From the NCBI GenBank assembly GCA_028692275.1, contig JAQUXR010000041.1:1-15182 (forward strand): a stretch of DNA of 15,182 nt, written 5' to 3'. The notes under the pieces are model-generated. The model had not been told where the DNA came from. It made no database searches and worked only from the letters and a program-made list of their open reading frames with translations. Of this stretch, positions 1 to 5,320 are shown piece by piece (position 1 is the first letter of the stretch; the number at the start of each line of letters is the position of its first letter). Position numbers and translations under genes: made by a program. This DNA comes from Frisingicoccus sp009929615 (GTDB taxonomy: Bacteria > Bacillota > Clostridia > Lachnospirales > Lachnospiraceae).

Positions 1-66
1 GCCACTGCGATAATCCTCACATGCTTGTACTCGCTGTTCGATAGAATATTTTAATTTTCTAGGCAT
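1..66 (-). CDS. IS3-like transposase OrfA, N-terminal fragment (runs off window)
   Basis: Reading the minus strand from the ATG at 66-64 gives 22 codons, beginning MPRKLKYSIEQRVQ and continuing ACEDYRSG, before the window ends. A short basic start followed by a YSxExRVxAxxDYxxG-type helix is typical of the N-terminal helix-turn-helix of IS3-family OrfA proteins, which bind the element ends. An AGGGGG ribosome binding site lies upstream on the minus strand, inside a hairpin (see the next feature). Only the beginning is visible, so the IS family is inferred from this short stretch; another HTH-type transposase is possible. Confidence 0.6.
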   Translation of the reverse strand, partial: MPRKLKYSIEQRVQACEDYRSG

Positions 67-70
67 GAAA

Positions 71-122
71 ATACCCCCTAAGTAGATTTTGGTTATTTAC
101 CTTGTCTACTTAAGGGGTATCA
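71..122 (-). repeat. IS terminal region with inverted repeat / RBS-masking hairpin
   Basis: Positions 71-86 and 105-120 form an inverted repeat. On the minus-strand RNA, AUACCCCUUAAGUAGA pairs with UCUACUUAGGGGGUAU over 16 positions including one G-U pair, and the 18-nt loop contains GGU/ACC that can extend the stem. The transposase ribosome binding site (AGGGGG) lies in the second arm. The minus-strand sequence begins TGATACCCC at 122, which fits the usual TG...CA termini of IS3-type elements, so 122 is a likely outer end. The other end of the element is outside the window, so no target duplication could be tested. Confidence 0.5.
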
Positions 123-231
123 TATCATTCTTTCTTTTTTTCTATATGATATAATATGGTTCGAAGGGGATCAGCGAAGATGCTTAGAGCCCTGCAATCA
201 CAAATCACAACACATGAAAGAAGGAAAAGCC

Positions 232-1092
232 ATGGGATTTAATGATGCAATGAGTGGATACAAAAAATTGAAAAACGAAGAAGGGTATACCAATCAGAGT
301 CTTTTGGAACTGTTAAAACAAACAGAGTATTCTTTTGGTACACCAGAAATGGGAACTGTTGCAAAAAAAGAATCAATAGTGTTCCATAATGTTGGAAGTT
401 TTACAGTGTATGTTACTGTAAAAGACAAAAGTATTGAAATCGGCCGTGTGGTAGAGCAGGGAACCGGAAAATTTGTATTAAAGAATCTTGGAGCAGCCAT
501 GTTTTCAGATGCACAGTCAAAAGATACTGCGGTAGCAGATCGTGCAGTGGAAGAGTTATATGATGTGATTATGGGCGTTAAAAAGGGTCAGCCAATAGAG
601 AATAAGGCCGCATCTAATGACGGAATCAAATTGTATATGCGTCAGAAAATACTTTCTATAGGTGACAAATACAGTATCTGTGATCTTGATGAAAACCCAC
701 AATATTGGGTTGTTGGAAATATTATTGGTCTGAAATTTAAAATCCAGGATAATCATGATAATGAAATAATGGAAATCAATAAAAAAATGGTTGCCATTAC
801 ACCAGAGTATACCTTGATTAAGAATGGAGAAAAATACGGACATATTAAGAAAAAAATCAAACTGACACGACCGGTAATAGCAGGTGAGATTGATAAAAAG
901 CCGGTAGAGATAACAGGAGATATAACAGGATATCATTTCGCAATCAAACTTGCGGAAGAGACAATTGGAACAGTAGATACAGAGCGGCTGACATGGGGAG
1001 ATGTCTACTCCATTGAGGTTCGAAATGCGGCATATAAAGACTTAGTAGTAACAATTGCTGTAATTGCTGACAACACTTTAAAGAATAAATAA
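232..1092 (+). CDS. LURP-one-related (tubby-like fold) protein
   Basis: This is a 286-residue soluble protein with no signal peptide or membrane segment. The start at 232 is chosen because GAAGGA sits 6 nt before it; the in-frame ATG at 214 has no ribosome binding site. The C-terminal half (about residues 131-280) matches the LURP-one-related/DUF567 pattern: YMRQKILSIGDKYSICD, then repeated beta-strand pairs with W, G and K/R positions (YWVVGNI, YTLIKNGEKYGHIKKK, ITGDITGYHFAI, YSIEVRN). This family has a tubby/phospholipid-scramblase-like beta-barrel; its bacterial role is not established. The N-terminal ~115 residues (FHNVGSFTVYVTV... region) look like a separate beta-rich domain that I do not recognise. 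A TATAAT lies at 150-155 without a convincing -35; the IS end at about 122 is immediately upstream, so the original promoter may have been disturbed. Confidence 0.8.
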   Translation: MGFNDAMSGYKKLKNEEGYTNQSLLELLKQTEYSFGTPEMGTVAKKESIVFHNVGSFTVYVTVKDKSIEIGRVVEQGTGKFVLKNLGAAMFSDAQSKDTAVADRAVEELYDVIMGVKKGQPIENKAASNDGIKLYMRQKILSIGDKYSICDLDENPQYWVVGNIIGLKFKIQDNHDNEIMEINKKMVAITPEYTLIKNGEKYGHIKKKIKLTRPVIAGEIDKKPVEITGDITGYHFAIKLAEETIGTVDTERLTWGDVYSIEVRNAAYKDLVVTIAVIADNTLKNK

Positions 1093-1102
1093 TAAAAAAA
1101 AG

Positions 1103-1139
1103 GAAAGCAAACATTCGAAAATGTTTGCTTTCTTTTTTT
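1103..1139. terminator. Bidirectional rho-independent terminator
   Basis: A 13-bp perfect stem (1103-1115 with 1120-1132, core GAAAGCAAACAT) closes a CGAA loop. It is followed by seven T on the plus strand and preceded by a run of A, giving a T-tract on the minus strand. It lies between two convergent genes and can end both the LURP-one-like transcript and the lipoprotein transcript. Confidence 0.9.
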
Positions 1140-1176
1140 ATTTATGGTCTGTCACAATGGAGAGAACTATTTATCT

Positions 1177-1743
1177 TTAAGCAACAGGTGTTGTGTACTG
1201 GTCTAAGGTATCAAGCATTTCAAATGCTTCATCCTGTGTACAAGCAGTGATAGTCAAGGAACCTGTATCGCCCATGTCTAATGTTAAAGTACCATCACCA
1301 TTGTCAATAACTTCAAATGTAAGAGCAAGTTCGCTTGTTTCGTCTGTGATTGTCAGATAGCCATTATCCTCAGTTGTTAATGCTCCAACAAAACTTACAG
1401 ATTCAGAAGTTTCTGGATTTGCAACACCAAGTACTGCAAAGGACATATCGTCATTTGCTACGAATACAGCTACTTCGCCAGCATCACTTGTGCCATAGTA
1501 GCATACTGTCAAAACGTCAGCATAGTCATACCAAGAACCTTCAGTTGCAGTTGCATCTGCAGCAGCTGTTGTTTCTTCATCTGTTTCTTCTGCAGCAGCT
1601 TCGGTAGCTTTCTCAGTAGCTTTTTCAGTAGCTTTTTCTGTAGCTTTTTCTGTTGTAGCTGTGCTGGAACCGCCACCACCACAAGCGGTGATTGAAAATG
1701 CTAATGCGCATGCCATAAAAATTGATAATACCTTCTTCTTCAT
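1177..1743 (-). CDS. Small secreted lipoprotein with ATEK-repeat linker
   Basis: The protein has 188 residues from the ATG at 1743, chosen because AGGAGG lies 9 nt upstream (1753-1758 on the minus strand); the longer upstream reading has no support. Residues 2-20 form a lipoprotein signal peptide (KKK, hydrophobic core, lipobox ITAC), with Cys21 as the lipid-modified residue, so it should be anchored on the outer face of the membrane. Residues 31-48 are tandem TEKA units in a Thr/Glu/Ala-rich flexible linker. The C-terminal ~115 residues are acidic and beta-rich (LTVCYYGTSDAGEVAVFVAND..., LTITDETSELALTF) and unassigned. It has its own promoter, with an operator-like palindrome just upstream, and the LuxR-type regulator is the neighbouring gene in the same direction. 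Its function is unknown; a sensor- or surface-associated role is only a guess. Confidence 0.85.
   Translation of the reverse strand: MKKKVLSIFMACALAFSITACGGGGSSTATTEKATEKATEKATEKATEAAAEETDEETTAAADATATEGSWYDYADVLTVCYYGTSDAGEVAVFVANDDMSFAVLGVANPETSESVSFVGALTTEDNGYLTITDETSELALTFEVIDNGDGTLTLDMGDTGSLTITACTQDEAFEMLDTLDQYTTPVA
1606..1653 (-). repeat. 12-bp tandem repeat encoding ATEK units
   Basis: About four near-identical 12-bp units (gctttttcagta-like on the plus strand, with T/C and A/T variants) encode the TEKATEKATEKATEK linker of the lipoprotein. Because the unit is a multiple of three, gain or loss of copies would keep the reading frame and only change linker length. Confidence 0.75.
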
Positions 1744-1817
1744 AATATCTTTCCTCCTGTTTTGAAACACGGAACTTAAAATTTGCCGATGTTTCTTTTT
1801 GTATTTTTGTTGGTTTT

Positions 1818-1846
1818 ATCCTATCATTTGGCATGCTAAATGTAAA
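1818..1846 (-). promoter_or_regulatory. Promoter of the lipoprotein gene
   Basis: On the minus strand, TTTACA (-35, 1846-1841) and TAGGAT (-10, 1823-1818) are separated by exactly 17 bp. A start point near 1811 would give a leader of roughly 68 nt before the ATG at 1743. The imperfect -10 and -35 fit a promoter that needs an activator. Predicted from sequence only. Confidence 0.55.
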
Positions 1847-1862
1847 CTACCCTTAAGGGTAG
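1847..1862. promoter_or_regulatory. Perfect 16-bp palindrome, candidate LuxR-type operator
   Basis: CTACCCTTAAGGGTAG is a perfect palindrome centred on TTAA. It directly abuts the predicted -35 of the lipoprotein promoter and is centred about 43 bp upstream of the predicted start, where LuxR-type activators commonly bind. Each half, TACCCTT, resembles the NarL/FixJ half-site TACYYMT. The regulator gene encoded next to it (1887-4298) carries a LuxR-type HTH, which makes it the obvious candidate ligand; this link is inferred. Confidence 0.55.
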
Positions 1863-1886
1863 GAAGGAGTGAAAATATATGAAAAA

Positions 1887-4298
1887 TTATATCTGACACA
1901 GGTTGGAAGCGATTGCCGCTTTTACAGCTTCAATGCGTGATGATACTCCTAATTTTCGATAGATGTTTTTGTTGTGGTATTTCAATGTATTATATGTAAA
2001 ACCACATAATTCACAAATATCTGCTGACTTTGTGTTACGACACATAAGCTGTAAGATGGTCTGTTCAGTTGGCGTCAGAGGTTCACGTAAATGTATATGT
2101 TCCTTTAAATAGTCAGGGAAAGCGACAGACAAATTTTTAGTATCCTGTAGGATTATGTCGTAATAGTCCTTGTTTAGTCCAAAATTTCTTGCCTGCTCCA
2201 ATAAAGGAAGGATAGCAATTCCTTTCATTGATATGATTTTTGTGAAATGATATTCTTGTGTTTTCAGCAGAGCTTTTTCCAGTGTTTCCGGCCAGGTTGG
2301 GATAAGGAGCCGGTATTGAGTAATCGCTTTTAATAGCTGATTTTCCATCCAGAAATAGGTTCGGTGATATCTTTCAAAGTATACATTCAGTCGTTCTATG
2401 AGAGCAATTGCCTGGGCATATTTGCCCATAACCATATATACGCGAACCTTCACCATATAGCGGAAACGGTCCAAGACACAAAATGTATCATTCTCATCAG
2501 GGGCATCATGGACCAGCCAGCTTTCAGCGGATGGAAGCCGGGAATCCGGTTTCTCACCGGTAACAAGTTGGAGCCATACCATTGCTGCATCCAGGTTAGG
2601 AAGTAGTTGAAGGGCATGTTCCTCTATAACTTTTTTTCGAAATGCTATTATTAGTTCAAGTGCAGTCTGTGGACAATTGTGACTGATATGAATTTTGACC
2701 ATAACGAAAGTTGCAACAAAGCACATTTCAATTTTCCCGTTTGTAGCAGCGAGGGCATACCCGTTGTTCAGAAGTTCAGTGATTTCATAGGCAAGGGAAG
2801 CATCCTGGCGACTATAGCTTTTTTCGTATAAGCTTTCGGCCAAGGCAATGTCAACGAGTCCGGGAAAGTAATTTCCAAGAACCATCTTAAGTGGTGTTTT
2901 CATAATGATAGCAAGTTCCCGGTCCCTTTTGGACCATTCACAAAAGTCCAGACCACCATTCATAATCGATGGAAGATTGCTTGTTGCAGAAAATTCGGGA
3001 AAGTGTTTGCCACGTTTTATTAAGAAGCTTGAAGCACTCTTGATAAGGGGAATGATGTTATCGTGGTTTCTGTGTGGTAAAGCAATATCAAGATATGCAC
3101 ATCGAATTTCGGCCTCTGTTTTACTTTCACTGTTATAAGGCTGCTTTTTCGCATAGTCTGATAATTCCGCATACCAATGCTCACTCTGTTCAACTTGGAG
3201 AAGCAGGGAGTGAAGAAGACTCATACCGCTCATAAGCACTGGAGACTGTTGAATAAGTTCGTTGGAGAGAGAAAAGTAATATTCTCGGGTTTCGTAATAA
3301 TGGGCTGTACCGACATGCTTTTTTGCATTTTCAATTAAAAGTCGTGAAATGTCTTCAAAGGCATTTGCTTTTTTATAGTAAAAAAGAGCTTTTTCAAGAT
3401 TGTCCTGTGTCTCATAGTACAGGCCGCCACGATGATACAATTTATTTTGTTCTTCGATAGAATAGTTGTTTTCAACTTTCCATTTTAAAAACTTACGAAG
3501 TAAAGGTCTGAGCTTATAGCTGCTTTCTTCTTTTATTACAAAAGAACCTATAGAGGATGCCTCATTAAGAATCCGTAAGGCATTCTCTGAGCCGGATACG
3601 AATTCGGCCAATTCAATCGAAAAAGAAGGAAAAGGCATTAGCGAGATAAGAAAGGACTTTAACTCAGGCGCCCATTGCTGATAAAAACCATGATAAAAAT
3701 AGTGGAACATATCTAACTGGGATGCAGTAGCGATTTCTGCTGTATAGGTAGACGAATGTTCCATATGGTAAGTAATGCATATCAAATGAAGCGGATATCC
3801 TTCGGTATCGTGATATATGGCACGGGTATCCGCGTCACTCAAAGTAATATTATGGAGAGCGAAAAGCTTTTGGATCTGTTCTTCGCCAAAAATAAGATCA
3901 TTTTCATCAGCAAGAATAAAGCCATACTCAATACAAGCCCCTTTTAGCCAGGCCGGAAGATGGCTTCTTCCAATCAGAATTAATAGTTTTCCATCTTTTT
4001 CGTGTTTCTCACATTCTGCAATAAGATTTAGTATGTAAGACTGAGAAACAGAATCGGTAATCCACGATATATCGTCAATCAGAATTGCTGATTGCCAGAT
4101 GTCATCATATGGAAGCATTTCTGCCAGAAAGCTTTCATTTCCACTGAGATATAAATAGTCTTTATTTCTTAAATAGTATTTAGCAGCAACGCTTTTTCCG
4201 ACAGCGACGGGAGCCGATATATATATGGTACGATGCTCAATTTCAGCATCCTTTAATTTGTTATATATTTTTGGAATTTTCACATATTGTGGTTTCAC
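1887..4298 (-). CDS. LuxR family, MalT-like ATP-binding transcriptional regulator
   Basis: This 803-residue protein is read from the GTG at 4298, chosen because AGGAGG lies 7 nt upstream (4306-4311 on the minus strand). A TTG at 4334 extends the frame but has no ribosome binding site. Domains in order: a STAND/AAA-type ATPase with a Walker A-like loop (APVAVGKS, about residues 29-36; the first Gly is replaced by Ala) and Walker B (AILIDDIS, about 72-78); a long helical TPR-like middle with repeated YxxALxxY-type segments; and a C-terminal LuxR HTH (about 737-803: LTPTEQTILQLM, then TLKYHNKNIYRKLGVSSRIEAV). Architecture and length match MalT-like regulators, in which ligand and ATP binding drive oligomerisation and activation of sigma-70 promoters. 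It is transcribed towards the lipoprotein gene and divergently from the TetR gene. The ligand is not predictable. Confidence 0.88.
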   Translation of the reverse strand: MKPQYVKIPKIYNKLKDAEIEHRTIYISAPVAVGKSVAAKYYLRNKDYLYLSGNESFLAEMLPYDDIWQSAILIDDISWITDSVSQSYILNLIAECEKHEKDGKLLILIGRSHLPAWLKGACIEYGFILADENDLIFGEEQIQKLFALHNITLSDADTRAIYHDTEGYPLHLICITYHMEHSSTYTAEIATASQLDMFHYFYHGFYQQWAPELKSFLISLMPFPSFSIELAEFVSGSENALRILNEASSIGSFVIKEESSYKLRPLLRKFLKWKVENNYSIEEQNKLYHRGGLYYETQDNLEKALFYYKKANAFEDISRLLIENAKKHVGTAHYYETREYYFSLSNELIQQSPVLMSGMSLLHSLLLQVEQSEHWYAELSDYAKKQPYNSESKTEAEIRCAYLDIALPHRNHDNIIPLIKSASSFLIKRGKHFPEFSATSNLPSIMNGGLDFCEWSKRDRELAIIMKTPLKMVLGNYFPGLVDIALAESLYEKSYSRQDASLAYEITELLNNGYALAATNGKIEMCFVATFVMVKIHISHNCPQTALELIIAFRKKVIEEHALQLLPNLDAAMVWLQLVTGEKPDSRLPSAESWLVHDAPDENDTFCVLDRFRYMVKVRVYMVMGKYAQAIALIERLNVYFERYHRTYFWMENQLLKAITQYRLLIPTWPETLEKALLKTQEYHFTKIISMKGIAILPLLEQARNFGLNKDYYDIILQDTKNLSVAFPDYLKEHIHLREPLTPTEQTILQLMCRNTKSADICELCGFTYNTLKYHNKNIYRKLGVSSRIEAVKAAIASNLCQI

Positions 4299-4395
4299 TA
4301 TAAAACCTCCTCGAGTTAAGTCATATTTTATCAAAAATAAGGGGAAAAGTAAACGTCAAAAGTGGTTTTCATTGTATACTCGTAAATATCTTTTT

Positions 4396-4414
4396 TTGGC
4401 CCATATTGGGTCAA
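4396..4414. promoter_or_regulatory. Near-palindrome, operator-like motif copy 1
   Basis: TTGGCCCATATTGGGTCAA is an almost perfect inverted repeat in the luxR/tetR divergent region, followed by AAAAG. A second copy, matching at 15 of 19 positions with the same AAAAG flank, lies at 5245-5263 upstream of the kinase operon. Read on the minus strand it supplies TTGACC, which could serve as the -35 of the LuxR-type gene, although the matching -10 (GATATT, 18 bp away) is weak. The TetR-type protein encoded between the two copies is the likeliest binder (inference). Confidence 0.55.
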
Positions 4415-4429
4415 AAAGATGAACTGGAA

Positions 4430-4454
4430 AGTACAAAAACCAGTGGGTTGTACT
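4430..4454. promoter_or_regulatory. Inverted repeat AGTACAA-N11-TTGTACT upstream of promoter P1
   Basis: Two perfect 7-bp arms (4430-4436 and 4448-4454) lie just 2 bp before the predicted -35 of P1, and the spacer can pair further (AACC/GGTT). The position, centred around -50, suits an activator or repressor site. It is different from the TTGRCCC motif, so a second regulator may act here. Confidence 0.35.
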
Positions 4455-4456
4455 TG

Positions 4457-4485
4457 TTGGATTTGCTATAAAGCGTAAGTATAAT
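4457..4485 (+). promoter_or_regulatory. Predicted promoter P1 upstream of the TetR gene
   Basis: TTGGAT (4457-4462) and a perfect TATAAT (4480-4485) are separated by 17 bp. The predicted start, about 4492, falls directly before the intrinsic terminator hairpin at 4494-4527, so most transcripts might stop after about 35 nt. Confidence 0.5.
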
Positions 4486-4493
4486 TAAGTTAA

Positions 4494-4527
4494 AACAGCA
4501 CGGCAGAAATGCCGTGTTGTTTTTTTT
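4494..4527 (+). terminator. Intrinsic terminator in the leader upstream of the TetR gene
   Basis: A 12-bp stem (4494-4505 with 4510-4521, including one G-T pair; core CACGGCA) has a GAAA tetraloop and is followed by eight T (4520-4527). It faces the plus strand. No gene ends just upstream on this strand, so it is a stand-alone or attenuator-like element between P1 and the TetR gene. Confidence 0.8.
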
Positions 4528-4539
4528 GTTTTATGGTCG

Positions 4540-4545
4540 TATAAT
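4540..4545 (+). promoter_or_regulatory. Predicted -10 box of a second TetR-gene promoter (P2)
   Basis: A perfect TATAAT follows the terminator. A TTGTTT 17 bp upstream (4517-4522, inside the terminator T-tract) could be a weak -35. The start would be near 4552, giving a leader of about 25 nt ahead of the ATG at 4577, a normal arrangement for a short monocistronic regulator gene. Confidence 0.4.
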
Positions 4546-4576
4546 TAAATATATTATTTAAAGAACGGAGTATGAC

Positions 4577-5209
4577 ATGCTTACTTCAGATTACAAGCAG
4601 GAGAACATAGACTGTGTTATGGATGCTGCTTTTAAATTATGCAAGGAAATCGGCATAACAGCTGTGAATAAGACCAATCTTTCAAAGGCCTCCGGCCTTT
4701 CACCAAAATCCATACAGCGGTATTTTGATGGTAAGGTGGACATGATTTATAAAATATCCAAGAAGATGTTAGAACGAAATTATGAAGAGATTATGAGCAA
4801 TTATAGAGCGTGTCAGCCTGAAAAGTATTGTTGCACTGAAAGACTGCAGCTCTTTCTTCAAAGTCATAATAATTATGTTTTGAATAGATATAAAGATATG
4901 ATTTTTATTCAGAATGCCGATTTGTTCTGTCGATTTGGTGAAGAAAAATCAGATAAATACAGGCATTTGTTTTGCCAGACATCGGCACTTGAAAAGGGAA
5001 TAGGGTATATACTTAACATTGGCTTTAAGGATGGAAGCATAAATGCAGATTTAGACATTGAAAAGGAAAGCCATTTGATAGCCATTTTGTGTGCGGGATT
5101 GGTGGAACGATTATCAAATGATATTGATATCGATGAAATAACCATTGAAGAGGCTGTGAAGGTCAGCAATGACTGGATAGAACGTACGGCAGCCTACTTG
5201 CAAAGATAG
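4577..5209 (+). CDS. TetR/AcrR family transcriptional regulator
   Basis: This 210-residue protein starts at the ATG at 4577, preceded by GGAG 6 nt upstream. The N-terminal HTH is clear: AAFKLCKEIGITAVNKTNLS, then KASGLSPKSIQRYFDGKVDMI (residues about 13-56), the standard TetR_N signature in which G-S-IxRYF marks the recognition helix. The C-terminal ~150 residues are helical and diverse, as usual for the ligand/dimerisation domain, with several Cys (CCTERL, LFCRF, LFCQT, ILCAG). TetR proteins are usually dimeric repressors released by a small ligand. It is transcribed alone, ends in its own terminator, and is flanked by two copies of an operator-like near-palindrome, which suggests control of itself, the LuxR-type gene and the kinase operon. 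The ligand is unknown. Confidence 0.88.
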   Translation: MLTSDYKQENIDCVMDAAFKLCKEIGITAVNKTNLSKASGLSPKSIQRYFDGKVDMIYKISKKMLERNYEEIMSNYRACQPEKYCCTERLQLFLQSHNNYVLNRYKDMIFIQNADLFCRFGEEKSDKYRHLFCQTSALEKGIGYILNIGFKDGSINADLDIEKESHLIAILCAGLVERLSNDIDIDEITIEEAVKVSNDWIERTAAYLQR

Positions 5210-5235
5210 TACTGTGAACAGCAGTACTTCTTTTT
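5208..5235 (+). terminator. Intrinsic terminator of the TetR gene
   Basis: The arms AGTACTG (5208-5214) and CAGTACT (5222-5228) form a perfect 7-bp stem with a 7-nt loop, followed by TTCTTTTT. The stem begins inside the TAG stop codon of the TetR gene, so that gene is effectively monocistronic and the kinase operon needs its own promoter. Confidence 0.7.
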
Positions 5236-5244
5236 GAAAAATGA

Positions 5245-5263
5245 TTGACCCATTATAGGTCAA
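5245..5263. promoter_or_regulatory. Near-palindrome, operator-like motif copy 2
   Basis: TTGACCCATTATAGGTCAA (arms TTGACC and GGTCAA) followed by AAAAG is a close copy of the motif at 4396-4414. It lies between the TetR terminator and the first kinase gene. A weak -10 (TATATC, 5279-5284) follows but no good -35 is visible, so the start of the kinase transcript is uncertain. The site could block this promoter or recruit polymerase to it. Confidence 0.55.
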
Positions 5264-5320
5264 AAAGTGAAAGGGCAATATATCTAAATATTAAAGGCGA
5301 ATGAAAAGAGGTTTGTATTT

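Noticed and set aside
1350..1607. Plus-strand 85-codon ORF opposite the lipoprotein gene
   Set aside because: Its Gln/Leu/His-rich composition is the mirror of the lipoprotein's Thr/Glu/Ala repeats; it has no ribosome binding site.
105..1862. Relation between the IS end (CTACTTAAGGGG) and the 16-bp palindrome (CTACCCTTAAGGGTAG)
   Set aside because: They share only a short TTAAGGG core; the IS repeat is explained by its hairpin, so the likeness is probably chance.
1861..1896. Mini-ORF on the plus strand (AGGAAGGAG then ATG at 1879, five codons)
   Set aside because: Far too short, overlaps the end of the LuxR-type gene on the other strand, and the purine run is better explained as sequence next to the palindrome.
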